Assembly: GCA_002794775.1 (NCBI GenBank)
Contig: NBAY01000089.1
Coordinates: forward strand, 81,393-145,392
Source of the DNA: Porodaedalea pini
Taxonomy: Eukaryota; Basidiomycota; Agaricomycetes; Hymenochaetales; Hymenochaetaceae
Direction: 5' to 3'
DNA length: 64,000 bases
Within the stretch, counting starts at the first letter, position 1. Each line of letters starts with the position of its first letter. Made by a program: the position numbers and the translations under genes. This document shows, one piece after another, positions 21,239 through 32,775 of this stretch. The notes under the pieces were generated by a model, which saw only the letters and a program-made list of their open reading frames with translations, did not search any database and had not been told where the DNA came from.

Positions 21239-22236
21239 TGTGGAGATCCCAACGCCGCTGGCCTTGGAATCGGCTCTATTAGGTTCGACTCGACTCAGGA
21301 CAGTCTTACAAGTATCCCCGACGCATTTCAGGACAGTTTCAGTGTTTGGCAGGATTAACCCGATGCATACAGCTTGGTTCTGCACCGGTGAGCCACCAAA
21401 GTCCGTTTTGGGTCACATCTGGTATTGTTCCGAGCCTCCCGAAGCTTAATTACTCATGTTCTCGAGTTACGGCTCCGAGTTCCGGATGTTTGGTATTGTT
21501 TGGCTAGAGCCTCCAGTCTGTCTTTGTGTCCTTTGTACGCCGCTCAGAGGCTCAACCCTCTGTTGGTTATTTAAACACTCATGTAAATGTCTCAAAAATA
21601 CAAGTTTAGTTCCCCCGAGTCAGTCCCAGTCTTTAGTTCTCGTCTCCGTCGCCGTTCAGTGTCGTTCCGTCCGTTCCGTCTGTTCTGTCTCGAGTTCCGT
21701 TTTCGGTCAAATCTTGCTTTCGCTATATCGCCCTCAGTTCTGAACCAATTCTCGAGCTCTCTTCAGATTCATAATCTCGTCGAAAATCGCTTTCGAATAC
21801 TGTCTTGTCTTGCACGATTCCGAGCCCGCGTCATAGAGCTACGAAAATAGCTTTTGGTTCCGGGAGTTCCGTGCATTCCGCCAGCCGCAACCAGTGCAAC
21901 TGCCATATCTCCGTCAATTCTGCACCGCATCTCGAGATCTTTTCAGATTCGGAATTGTCTCGACGAATCGTTTCGATTACTGTCTTCACTGGCGAGTTTC
22001 CGAGCCCGGGTTGTCAAGATCGTAGTTGCTCTTTGTTCTCCGACCGCATTTAGGCACGTTTTGCTGGTCGCCCTTTGTACTCGCACCCCCGAGTCGACAC
22101 CTAGTCCTGAGTATTCCCCTACACTTCCCTACACTTCCTGACACTATCCCCTCCATCAGACACATTAGAGTGAACCCCCAGTGGCCGAACTCATCCAGGT
22201 CCGAGTCCCCCTGTAGACCCGTACCATCACCTTTCA
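21239..22236. repeat. Solo LTR, family D (copy 1)
   Basis: 998-bp repeat with TG...CA ends (TGTGGAGATCCC ... CACCTTTCA) and a 4-bp target duplication TCGT (21235-21238 and 22237-22240). Removing the LTR and one duplication rejoins element C integrase in frame (GHDIKHYIK). Two further copies lie at 33782-34778 and 44909-45905. It contains a 9-bp-period GTTCCGTCC tract. ORFs inside it are shadows. Confidence 0.9.
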
Positions 22237-22720
22237 TCGTGTCCAAGAGAAGGCCACCAGAATCGATCGAAGAGTCTGGCCCGTACCGAATATACTCCCT
22301 TATGTCCGAGGCCATCGTGGGTGGCCTTGACAGGTGTCCAACAATGTTCCAGTTCGACGACGACCTGGTGCCGCTCGTTCCATGCTTTCTGCCACAGCTT
22401 CCCAGCTCGAACAAAGAATTCCGTCACGTACCTGACTAGTGCGGGGATGTCCTTCTCCAGGATCAATGAAATTAGCAGTGGGTCTTCTAAGAAGCGTTCT
22501 ACGTCATCGAGACAACGATCCTTGGCACGCACCAAGTCGGAGGCCGGGAACAATTCTGGATCGCCTGTTCTGGGTGTTCCATTTGTTGCGTTCCTTGCGT
22601 TCATTCCATTTGTTGCGTAGGTGGAACCAACAGAATAGGCTGGTCCTAAAATAAATGCATATGCTTCATCAATCCATGCCTCGTAGTCATCCTCCTCTTG
22701 CAGATCGGTTGGTGCAGCGC
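22237..22720 (-). pseudogene. Element C RNase H-integrase linker and zinc domain start
   Basis: The - strand encodes DLQEEDDYEAWIDEAYAF, a linker with an unusual in-frame repeat-derived insert (NGMNARNATNGTPRTG, from a 9-bp minisatellite), then ERFLEDPLL ... VRYVTEFFVRAGKLWQ and the start of the zinc domain (HDGLGHKGVYSVRARLFDRF). It continues the RNase H end located beyond the solo LTR at 22721-23837. Confidence 0.7.
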
Positions 22721-23837
22721 TGTAACACCAACTGGTTTGTTGGGCACAGAACAAGCGGAACACACGTGATGTACATCATGAAGTTGATGAGCCTTGACTC
22801 GGCAATCGAGCGAAGCGGTACACCCGGATCGGCGGTGATTACCCGAACACGGAATGCACACAACAACTGGATCGCATGCATCAGCTACTCGGACCAACCC
22901 CGGTGCACTTATCTATGCACGTGTCCACTCGACCCTGCCAAAGGTTCGTTCATTTGCCTTTGTCTAACAAACATGCACCAGCCTGGCATTGGTTGTTCTG
23001 GCTCCGTACAAAGGGTCCCGAAGCTCACCGACAGTACGCCAAGTCAACACGCACTGTCCCCACCTTTCAGTAGTTTGGATCGTGGAGCCGCTCAAAGGAA
23101 CACTCAGGAGGCTCAGTGGTAGGACAATAGAGGACTCGTCTTATTTTATTTTGCCTTTCATGTTTACGCAGGACACTTGTTTAGTATTTATAGAGCGCTG
23201 AATGTTGTAGATAGAACAGCAATTCCACCCCTGAGTTTCGACGCCTAACTTTGTGTGCTACCTCTCAGGACTGTCTCTAGGTACACCTCGGTGCCTTAGT
23301 GAGACAAATCACTCACCTCGTCTTTGTCTTATTTGCGTTGCGCTCGTTGCGCTCGTTCCGTCCATTCCGTCCTTCAACTCGCATTGCCTTGTTTTTGTTA
23401 CCTCGACCTCACCATTGTATTGTCTCTTGTCTCCTGATTTACTCCACTCCTCATCTCTTATCTTTTGATTTCGATCTGCTCACTGGTATTCCAGATGACA
23501 TTCTGTTGAGCCCAGGGACCAGCAGCCCATACCAAGGAAAACCCCACTCCGAGAAGTTGCACTAATTGTTAGCGCGTCTCTGCGTCTTCCGACACAGTCA
23601 CCGACGATCCCCCGCACATCTCAAGCGCTCCGGTGGCACTACACTTTGAACGCTTCCCCACTAGTATGCTTCGCCAATTCCATTGCCCCTGACACACCAG
23701 AACGCATGCAACTTGAATCCTGTGGTCTGGAACCCATGGAACTCGACTGGAATGAGGGTATTGACCCACTATACACGTCTCCCTCAAACTCAATCATCTG
23801 ATTCCCTTTCACTAACAACCGGAAATCAGTATTATCA
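22721..23837. repeat. Solo LTR, family B (copy b)
   Basis: 1117-bp repeat with TGTAACACC ... ATTATCA ends, inserted in element C pol. Flanks are GCGC on the left and GCAT on the right in the + strand (on the - strand, ATGC before and GCGC after). The two differ only by changes explicable as CpG transitions. Removing the LTR plus 4 bp restores the pol frame (SRRHAAPTDLQ). Contains TATA-like TATTTATAG and a 9-bp-period GTTGCGCTC/GTTCCGTCC tract near 23335-23385. Confidence 0.8.
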
Positions 23838-25340
23838 GCATGCCTACGAGATAATCTGTCCATGCCAGTGAACTCCAAAGCTGGTATGTGTTGTAGGATG
23901 AACGAGAACAAGAGAATGCCGGCAATCCACCTGTTGATGGTATTGTTAGGTTGTAAATTGGGGTTGTTGATCATCCCTTTGATGTATGCTGCATCCATTT
24001 CAACGATGAGCTTGCAAACTTCAATGACAAAGAGACTGTTAGCTCACAGGGCTTGGAATAGACCAAATAACTCGATTTTTGGCTGGGAATACGTAGCTTG
24101 GACCGAGTTCCAGTTGATGGACCCAAACCTGTTGATACATCAATGGCCGTCAGCGTGTTCCTGGCCAAGTGTCCAGCCAACTCCGATGATGGATGAGTCG
24201 ACAGCGAGTACAACCTCGAGATCTGACTGGTAGTCGATAGCACAGAGGGCCAGGCACTTCGTGACTGCTTCCTTGAGAGCATCCATGGTGTCCTGTTCCT
24301 CGATTCCCCAGTCGAAAATTATGTTCTTCTTCATCAGGCGAATGAGCGGGCGAGCCATCTTGGTGAAGTCCTTGATAAAGACTCGTAAGACTCCTGCTGT
24401 GCCGAGAAATCCCTTGACCTCGGTGACTGTGCAACATGATGGCCAGTCGTGGACCTTCTGAATCTTAGAGTCATCTGGTTCTCGACCTTGGTAAGTGCAC
24501 TTGTGACCAACAATAATGCCATATGGGGCGCATATACATAGCTTTTTTGCTGAGAAGGTTCCCCCAACAACTTTGACTTGTTGAAGGATTCGGTTGACAT
24601 CCTGGAGGTACTCCCAGATGAAGCGTTGAATTCCTGGGTTCTCAGGGATCGTTTCGTATGATCCATTGGGGAGTTTGTACTGTGTCTTTGGTCCTCTGGC
24701 CATAACATTGTCAGCATAGGGGGTTGTAACTTCCGGGATCTCGTCTTGCAGAATGAACGTGAGGTCGTTGTGAAGAATTTGAAGCAAATTTGTGTACCCC
24801 ATAGGGAGTACTGTGAGGCAAAACGTTCCAAGGGGCGTCTGGAAGGTAGTCAGGTCTCGGGAGCTTTCGTGCAAGGTTCGCTGGTTGAAGGCGACAAAGA
24901 GATCCAGTTCAGTGTAGCAGGCACGGCCACCAAATTGCTTGGCAAGCATGTTGGGGGCACAGCTGCATCGCGTATCGTAATTATATTGAGATCTTGCAGA
25001 TCGTGGACAAAGTGAAGCAAGACTCTGTCCTTCTTCATAACCGAAAACATCTGTGATCGGTAAGACAAGTTCGAGGGCTTGTAAACTCCGGTGTTGATCT
25101 TCTCGTGTAAAAGCTTGATCATTGCTTCTCGAATTCCTGGCAGAATGGGAATGTTCCTGTGGACCCATGGAACATGCAGAACTGTTGGAATGCATACTGG
25201 GTCGAACCAACGTGGGTCCAATGCTCCTAGATCAGTTTCTACCCAGGCTAGCGCACCTTCTTGTAACATGATCAAGTTGATGACTAGTTTTTGTTCCTCA
25301 GGCCAAAGAAATTTGCAGGGGTCGATGTCGAAAGCATCGG
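23838..25340 (-). pseudogene. Element C reverse transcriptase and RNase H
   Basis: On the - strand: FVHDLQDLNIITIRDAAVPP, FGGRACYTELDLFVAFNQRT, QTPLGTFCLTVLPMGYTN, then TPYADNVM where YADD is expected (AAT at 24707-24709 after GAC, fitting CpG to CpA). The thumb (CAPYGIIVGHKCTYQGREP), connection and RNase H (VLAVDSSIIGVGWTLGQ, FIVEVCKLIVEMDAAYIKGM-type) follow. A missing C in a C-run near 24955 shifts the frame within the palm. The end reads DRLSRRHAD into the family B solo LTR. Confidence 0.75.
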
Positions 25341-26375
25341 CTCATTCCTGCATAAACTTGCCAGTTGGTGTAAAAGTGAAAGGTTTGGTAGGGAGTACTG
25401 GCATCCCTTCTAGCGGGCTGGGGTGCTTGTGTCGCACGATCCTGAATTCCTCGGGGAGCATTCCAGCAACGGGACAAACCTTGTTGGCGACTTTCTTGTA
25501 GGCCAGAACTGTGGGATCAGTGCCATCTGGGGTTTTGAGGACGCACAAGTTGTATTGAGCATTGTTGACTTCAAGGGATAAGTTATCTGGCAAAAAGAAA
25601 AGGTGGCGATGGTGTTGTTCATAAATAGAGACTGGAATTGTAGAGTCTAAGATCGAAAATACTGAATGTGAAGTTTTGGGAGCACATATAGCGAGCTGTT
25701 CATTGTCTCTCCAATGCTGGAACATCAGTTCCTCAACCACTGAAAACCCAACTGCTTATTGAAGTGAGTGATGGTACGGACTCCGGTTGCAACCTTGCAT
25801 TTTTGCCATCATTCGGATGGATCAGTGAGCATGATATGCTGGTCTCCTGAGAGGAAGTCCTTCATTTCACACTCAGTGATGGCGAAGAATGGTTGACCAA
25901 GTAGGGCCTCAAACGGAGTGTTTTGGACTACCTGTGCTTGGAGCGAGACGTTGACACCAGCAATGGATACCTTAACATTCTGGATCATCCCCAGCATAGA
26001 GGAACAACCTGTATTGGCAGACTCGAGAGTCATTGACTGGTCAGCATGTAGGTGGATACCTAATTTCTCCCATATGTCTTTGCGAATGAGGCAAACAACG
26101 GCACCTTGGTTGAGAATACATTTGACTTCCAATGCGTCTGTGAAAATTGCCTTAACCGTCCGTAGTGGCAGACATTCTTCGGCAGCTGGTCCTACATCAT
26201 GATCCAGACATGCGCTGTGTGCAACGAGGCTGTCGGTGGACCAGGACAAGCCAGGATGGCTGGTTCTGGGCGTTCCGGGTGTTCCATGTGTTGTGCTTGT
26301 TGTGCTCGTTCCGCCTGCCCCGACCAGATGGATGTCTCCTACTGTCAAACGCCTTGTCGTGGTGAGGTCCTTCAT
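25341..26375 (-). pseudogene. Element C retropepsin and protease-RT linker
   Basis: 25809-26375 carries the aspartic protease: ALEVKCILNQGAVVCLIRKD with Asn for the catalytic Asp (AAC at 26109-26111 after CTC, again CpG to CpA), then VNVSLQAQVVQNTPFEALLG and QPFFAITECEMKDF as the distal part. Upstream is a Thr/Gly-rich stretch GTSTTSTTHGTPGTP written by a 9-bp minisatellite. 25342-25740 is the linker towards RT (FLPDNLSLEVNNAQYNLCVL, LPTKPFTFTPTGKF). Confidence 0.7.
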
Positions 26376-26411
26376 CTGTTTTTGTACATCGGGGGCCAGA
26401 GCTAATAGTTC

Positions 26412-28384
26412 TCACTGCGAGATGATGATGTTTGAGTCGAGAGAGTGAGTGAGGACTTTCTGCGCAACCGCAGCATCCTCGACTGGGGACATGTAGTGGT
26501 ACTGCGGCTGCGTGGATGACGTCTTGGGTGCATCAGTGGGCTGTGGCTTTGCTGGGCGGGTCGAGGTCTCTGGCTTTGCTGCAGGGACTGGAGCTGCCTT
26601 GGGTTCTGTTCTAGGGGGCACAGTTGGTTTAGGGGGGACTTGAACTCCGTCAAACTTAGCTTTTCGTGCTGCACTGGTCCTCTTCCTTGCTTCTCCTAAC
26701 AACACCTCAAGCCTCTCTACCTCGTATTCGTCTTCTGGGATCTCTTCAATCATTGCTGAGGCCATGAGAGCGGGTTCGGGAAATGTAGTTTTGGAGTTGG
26801 CAACTTCGACTAAGTTGACTGTATGCGCGACTTGATCCTTTCCTAGGAACCCGTCAATACATTCCATGATTGTTTGTCTGGGGACCATGCTCGGGACAAA
26901 GCTTCCGTTGGCTAGGGTGACTCGTCCTTCAGCATTGCATGCGCACTTGCCGTTCTGGATATATTCAAGGACTTTTGGGCAAGATCGAATGAAATGGCTT
27001 AGCTCTCCACAGAACGTGCATCCTGGATTCCATGGCTGCAAAGGTATGGGTGCTGCTGGTGACGTCAAGACTGGTGTGTTGCTTCTAGTCATACCTGATC
27101 CTCGTCCCATGGCGTCGAGCTGGACTTGGAAGCTCTTGAGCGTTTCCATGACTGTGCCAAGATTGACCTCCTCCTTTTTGATGGTAGTTGAGCTGCTGGA
27201 AGTCGAGGTGTGCGACACTTGAGTCATCGAGCCACTGAATGATGCTCCTCCGAGGATGAAGTCGGCATGCTGGACAATAGTTTCGATCTTATAAGGGTCG
27301 CCTTCTTCGTGATTGGACTCCTTGATCTCCAAGCGCTGAAGAAGTGCTGTACGTAAGTTGCCGGTGATTTCTCTCAGGAACACGTGCTGAGATTCTGGCT
27401 TGGTGAGCTTATCTTTCGCGATAAGATAGTTGGATTGAACTACGAAATCTCGCTTATACTGCCCTAGATCTTCACAAGAGCGGATCCCTTGTTCGGCTTG
27501 GTCAACGACCATTTGCTCAAACTCGGCACGGGAGTAGTGTCATCCCGCTCCGAGGCTGGGGTATAATCCAATGGTCACTTTCTTGATGTTGTCCCATACA
27601 ATCGGGTTGGCTTTGAACTTTCCCAGAGTTCAGTGACTTCTGCCGAGGCGTAGTACCTGGCGTATTTGGCTTTCGATCCATTGTCCCATGCGAGATTGTC
27701 AGCAAGGAACTCGATATCCTCAAGGTAATGGGGTAGGTCCCTGGCGTTGGAACCATCGAAGTGCAGGGCATCGCGCTGCCCGCATCGTGGTGCTTTTGTT
27801 GCCATCAGTGGCTGATAGATAGTGTGAAGGGACGAGCATAGGATCTGAGGAGTTAATGATGAGGTAAGTTGTTGGCGAGTGGCAAGAGTTCTGGATGCTA
27901 AAGGTGCTGCTAGTGGAATGGACAGATTGAACAGAACGGATGGAACGACTGGGGAAGAGAATACCGCGGCGGAACTGGATGAAGGAAACTGTAGATGTGA
28001 TAGACAAAGAGTAGGGCTTCCTGGTGGTGAGGTGGACTGCTGGGAATTGGTCGGGGATCGGGATTCTGAGGTGGACTGTGGGGCTGATGGTTCTGCTGAT
28101 GTCAGAGGTAGATTCGAACTGAGAAATGAAAACGGGGACGAGATTGTAGATGGGAACGATGACGGGAAGTTTGATGAGTCTTCTGATACCGAGGCTTGGA
28201 CTGCTGAAGATGGAGGTGAAGGGGAGTGATCGTCAAGATCCTCTGACCTGTGTGGATTGGATGATAAGATGTGGTCAACAGTTTCTTCTTCACCTGAGTC
28301 TGTTGATTGAATCTGTGCCTCTTTGGCTTCATGTTCCAGCCTGGCTAGAATCCACTTATTTGGTGGGTGACCTGAATGTGACAC
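26412..28384 (-). pseudogene. Element C gag with zinc knuckle, one TGA
   Basis: 28384-27540 and 27512-26412 together read a fungal Ty3/Gypsy Gag: Ser/Pro-rich N-terminus, CGQRDALHFDGSNARDLPHY and EDIEFLADNLAWDNGSKAKY, then VWDNIKKVTIGLYPSLGAG, a TGA at 27542-27540 (Arg expected), HYSRAEFEQMVVDQAEQGI, and a knuckle-like CTFCGELSHFIRSCPKVLEY with the following IQNGKCACNAEGRVTLANGS, the usual form in these elements. A Pro/Lys-rich tail follows. Element C has no complete LTR pair that I can identify. Confidence 0.75.
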
Positions 28385-28556
28385 GATTGAAACCCCCTCG
28401 TGGTGGGCTCCACTTGAAAGTTGGCTAGCAAGGCTGGGAGGGACTGGTGAGTGCTCTCAGCATGTTCAGCCAAGGGAGCTCATCGTAGTGTGTGCCCAAG
28501 TGTAATTTGTATGACCAAGTGACTGCTGATCATAGTAGTGTACATCTGCTGACTAA
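28385..28556. other. Junction between element C and distal element A
   Basis: No gene or terminal repeat recognised. This is where the nested C block ends and sequence upstream of the A 3' LTR resumes. The exact boundary cannot be placed from one copy. Confidence 0.35.
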
Positions 28557-29189
28557 TTCTACTACAAACTAAGAATCCAATGCCAGGGGTGCCGGCAGCC
28601 CTACACCGAGGAATTGCAGGAAATAGCGGACTTTTTGAGTATGATCCACTCAAACTCGATCAAACCAGGGGTAGCGCTTCCCAAGCACTATCTTATTGTG
28701 CTTCAACTCTACAATTACTACATGCCAAGCTTTGCAGTGCTCGCTCTGCTTCCTCCATTTCAAGATTGTGAATGGCACAAACAAATGGTCAAGGTATTGC
28801 ATGACCTGGTTGTGCGCAAGAACATGGCCTCGAACATGGGTATTTTATTAATCCATAGGATTTTTTATTATTTGATTCTAATCTACTCTACAGGAGTGAA
28901 ATGGCACTTTGATTCTGTTGAAGAGAAACTGAATCTGCATAAGCATGGGACCCAAAGCGCCAAGTGTTTCCATTCCAGCTCAACGGAACTCATGGAACGC
29001 ATCAGCAAGAAGCTAGATGTCAGACCCAGCCACAAGCAACTGACCAGCGGCTTCAAGAACACCAAGAATTCTGCCAGCAAATTTCAGGAACACAGTCCGA
29101 GGCCGCCTCTGTCGTCTCTGCCTACTCCGCCTTCACCGTCTCTCGCTCTCACTCAAGTTGAATGCAAAGACGAAACAATGAAGGATTAA
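28557..29189 (+). CDS. Unrecognised spliced ORF just inside element A 3' LTR
   Basis: Open from 28557 (after an in-frame TAA) to TAA 29189, with a probable 54-bp intron at 28840-28893 (GT start, CTACTCTACAG end) that is stop-free and in frame. The protein (about 190 residues after splicing) has an N-terminal CQGCRQPYTEELQEIADFL, a hydrophobic middle (HYLIVLQLYNYYMPSFAVLA), KNMASNMG joined to VKWHFDSVEEKLNLH, and a Ser/Pro-rich C-terminus. No ATG is near the open start, so it may be truncated or have an upstream exon. No family is recognised. It sits between element C and the A 3' LTR, so it could be a third ORF of A or a captured host fragment. Confidence 0.45.
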   Translation, partial: FYYKLRIQCQGCRQPYTEELQEIADFLSMIHSNSIKPGVALPKHYLIVLQLYNYYMPSFAVLALLPPFQDCEWHKQMVKVLHDLVVRKNMASNMGILLIHRIFYYLILIYSTGVKWHFDSVEEKLNLHKHGTQSAKCFHSSSTELMERISKKLDVRPSHKQLTSGFKNTKNSASKFQEHSPRPPLSSLPTPPSPSLALTQVECKDETMKD

Positions 29190-29283
29190 ATAGGTAATTA
29201 ACCTATTATATTTTCTTTCATTTTCTTTACTCTTTTAAATTTATTACCGTCTAGCACTTGTACTACAAGTGCTGGAGGACGTA

Positions 29284-29563
29284 TGTAACAAAATGTTACT
29301 TTCCTTGTTCCTAATTTGGCCGGTTTTGCTTACTAATGATTTCTTTTAGGTTTCTTAGTTTTATCTTAAAGATCGGTCAGTTGTCGATGGCACACGTTAA
29401 AGGTGAGGCTAGGTAGCTAAATAGTAGATAGATTTGTTAGGGATTGAGCAAGAAGAATGCTCGATCCCTTCTCACAATATACTACGGTTTTTGCCAGCTA
29501 GTTTATACGTGTGAACTCAAAGCTCTGGAGAATCCGGTGTGACTGAATATTAAATTCATCATA
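29284..29563 (+). repeat. Element A 3' LTR
   Basis: 280 bp, collinear with 8386-8665. It ends ATTCATCATA where the 5' LTR has ATTCATCACA (one C to T). The right flank AGGCC (29564-29568) repeats the left one. The palindrome near 29440-29468 has its 9-nt loop inverted relative to the 5' LTR. Differences between the two LTRs are mostly CG versus TG or CA, so the element is not young. Confidence 0.9.
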
Positions 29564-29568
29564 AGGCC

Positions 29569-30430
29569 ACACCTCCAAACACTCCCATGCCAGAGCCAAG
29601 TCAAAGTATGCCCCTCAGCTCATGAACAAAGAGTGGAACCTACTCTGACAGTATAACGGGTGTTATAAGTGTCATTGCTTCCAAGCTGGCCACACTGCAA
29701 ACACCTGCCCCCAGTATTGAGCAAGGACTACAAGCCTCTGACCAAGAGCATGGCCAAGGCAGTGGCTCCAAGCCAGTCCAGAGCTGGAACCAAGGCAACA
29801 CACATTAAGGCTGAACCGGTAGCAGCATTCAGACAGGAGCAACACATTGACTCTGAGGGTGAGACATCAGACTCAGAGCCAGACCAGTATGTGCCCTTTA
29901 ACCAGCCCCACCTGCATCCTGAGTGCTTTGTGTCAGCCCAGGACCGGACCTCACCAATCCTCATCTGACCACTCATTGACTCTGGCTGTGTTACAGTGCT
30001 GATTAGTCACAAGTTTGCAGACCAACTTGGGCTACAACACCGATGCCTCCCTTACCTGGAGTCTGCTACACTGGCCCTTAACCAGCAGGGTGCAGCACCT
30101 ATAGAGTTGATGGAGTGGGTCCGAGTCCAGGTGATGTCGAAGGATCAGGGTTGGGAGTTAAAATCCATCCATGCCAAAGTTGCACCTAACTTATGTACTG
30201 AGTTGATACTTGGAATGACATTCCTTGTTTCCAACCACCTTGTGCATGATCCTGCAGCCAGAACCCTTATTGCCAAGAAATCCAGTGTGGATCTCATGTG
30301 TCCGAAGTCCCTGCCAAAACTCAATAAAGGCCAACATTATTTAGATATATTCTTAATTTTTTAGTCTGGGGAACCAGCTATGGCTTATTACCAAGCCAAA
30401 AAAGACTTTGTCTTTAATTTTCCACCTAAC
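29569..30430 (+). pseudogene. Element G: zinc knuckle and retropepsin
   Basis: Continuation of the gag interrupted at 8385. A C-x2-C...H...C segment (CYKCHCFQAGHTANTC) lies near 29665-29712, broken by stops, followed by an acidic linker, then a protease: IDSGCVTVLISHKFADQLGL with the active-site Asp-Ser-Gly and LILGMTFLVSNHLVHDPAART as the distal motif. After 30364 the frame closes. A purine-rich GAGGGAGACG near 30468 may be a polypurine tract. RT and integrase are absent, so G is internally deleted. Confidence 0.65.
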
Positions 30431-30662
30431 TACTTTTACAGGGACGTTAATATAAAAAAGCTTTCAAGAGGGAGACGTGGAAAAAATCGATGCTTTACTG
30501 TGAGGGCCGTGAGCAGCTAAGTCCAAAAGAGGAAGGAAAGGCACTCCCGGTAAAAACAGGCATTCAAAAATTTAGATCCTCTTCCTCTTCACTCGAAACC
30601 ACATCAAGGGCACGGGTGAAGAGGAAAACCTACACAAGGCGCAACAGAGTAAAATCTCCACA
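30431..30662 (+). promoter_or_regulatory. 5' flank of the CAD pseudogene
   Basis: About 230 bp between the end of element G and the CAD ATG. It holds an A/T-rich segment (ACGTTAATATAAAAAAG near 30443) that may be the remains of a core promoter and an A/G-rich leader ending CACA-ATG. The gypsy remnant starts immediately upstream, so the original upstream promoter is probably lost. Confidence 0.35.
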
Positions 30663-32775
30663 ATGTCTGGTCCAAAATCTGAATTTGCTCGCCCAACATT
30701 GTCGCGGACGCCAACTTATGCGAACGGATTTCCGACCGCACCTGCAAGCGCCGCATTGCCTAACGGGCGCATCTCTTCTTCAAAAAACGGCAACGCGGTG
30801 CTTGAACTAAGTGATGGAAGCGCAGGCCAGGGAATCAGCTTTGGTGCAATGAGCAAGAGCGTCGCAGGTGAGTGCGTCTTCCAGACCGGTGAGTTCAACG
30901 TGAACTTTTGGTGTGCATTTTTCTCAGTTACATTTGTAGGTATGGTGGGCTACACGGAGTCATTGACGGACCCGTCATACGAAGGCCAAATTCTTATCTT
31001 AACCTACCCACTTATCGGAAACTATGGCGTGCCAGAACGCGTCGCACCCTCTCTGGACGACCTACCTGCAGATTTTGAGTCTTCGTGCATACATGTGGCC
31101 GCGTTGATCATTGGGTATTACTCGGAGAACTTCAGTCACTTCCTTGCGAAATCATCCCTTGGGGACTGGCTAAAAGAGAACGGCATTCCTGCGATCTATG
31201 GTGTGGACACGCGTGCGCTCACCAAAAGGATTCGAGAGAAGGGCTCTATGCTTGGCAAGCTCCTTATGAAGCGGTCCACAACAGTCGGCCAGGAGAGGTT
31301 TCGTGCACTTCTACTGGAGACTCAACCCTCGTCCCATGCACAGTCGCAAGATACACAGGCTTGGAGAGAAGACTACCTTGACATTGACTTCAAGGACCCG
31401 AACCAAGAAAACCTCATTGCCGTAGTGTCAATTTCCGCACCGAGGTTGTGCAAGCCCGTCGTCGAGCCTCGTCTTCATCCTTCTGGCAACCCACTCCGTG
31501 TACTGGCAATTGATGTCGGGATGAAGTTTAACCAAATATGGTGCTTCACGCATTGCGGTATTGAGCTCAAGGTCGTGCCTTGGAATTACGACTTTTTAGC
31601 TCCGAAAGAGGAACCATTTGACGGTATCTTCATCTCGAATGGCCCAGGTGATCCCAATATGGTTTGCGAAACAATAGGGAGGTTGCGGAAGGCCATGGAG
31701 GACGCATCATGACCTATCTTTGGTATTTGCCTTGGACACCAGCTGCTTGCGCTAGCTGCGGGTGCATCGACGTCAAAAATGAAGTATGGTAATTGAGGGC
31801 ACAATATTCCGTGCACGGATGCACTGAGTGGCCAGTGTTACATCACGAGCCAGAACAACGGGTACCAAGTAGATACTTCGTCGCTGCCCACGAACTGGGA
31901 GGAGCTCTTCAAGAACGCGAATGATGGTAGTAATGAAGATATCTACTGCACGGACAAACCATATTTCTCGGTGCAATTTCACCCGGAGTCCACGCCAGGG
32001 CCCCGCAACACGGAATTCTTGTTTGACGTGTTCATCCAGAACATTATGGATAGTGTGGCGACTGGATCGCTTGTACCCATCAAGATGCCCGGTGGTTTGA
32101 AGGCAGACAATGAGAAGCGCACACCCCACGCAGAAGTGCAGAAGGTGCTTATTCTCGGCTCTGGTGGACTTTCAATTGGGCAAGCAGGCGAATTCGATTA
32201 TTCTGGATCGCAAGCGATCAAGGTGCTCAAGGAGGAGGGCATCTATACGGTGCTTGTTAACCCTAACATCGCGACGATTGCTACTTCAAAGGGGCTAGCA
32301 GATAAGGTGTACTTCCTGCCAGTGACGCCCGATTTCGTGTGGAAAATCATCAAATATGAGCATCCAGATGGCATTTACGTTACCTTCGGTGGGCAGACTG
32401 CGCTCAACGTTGGTGTCGCACTCAAGGAGTTCGAGTCGCTTGGTGTCCGTGTGCTCGGTACAAAGATCGATACAATTATCATAACGGAGGACCGTCAGCT
32501 TTTCGCAGATGCTATGGCGCAAATTAGTGAGTGTTGTGCGCAGAGTGCGACAGCAATGACGGCGGAGGAGGCGTGTGTGGCGGCGCAGACTATCGATTAC
32601 CCTGTCATCGTGTGCGCTGCGTATGCTCTGGGTGGTCTAGGCTCAGGCTTCGCACAAGACGAAACTCAACTGTGAGAGCTCTGTGGTAAAGCCTTCGCTA
32701 CGAGTCCGCAGGTACTCGTAGAGAAGAGCATGAAAGGATGGAAGGAGATCGAGTATGAAGTCGTCCGTGACTGCA
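30663..32775 (+). pseudogene. CAD (URA2-type) pseudogene, part 1: glutaminase and CPSase N-term
   Basis: Start of the fused glutaminase-carbamoyl phosphate synthase-(inactive)dihydroorotase-like-aspartate transcarbamylase gene that makes carbamoyl aspartate for pyrimidines. ATG 30663 is followed by FGA-type leader and GECVFQT, a 51-bp intron (30889-30939), then [14 protein letters not shown]. The amidotransferase nucleophile motif PIFGICLGHQLLA and [10 protein letters not shown] are present. The CPSase ATP-grasp opens with [18 protein letters not shown]. Three TGA stops at 31710-31712, 31794-31796 and 32673-32675 fall where Arg is expected (SR-PIFG, YGN-R-GHN, L-R-ELCG). The gene is cut at 32775 by element E; TSD CTGCA at 32771-32775. 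Confidence 0.9.
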
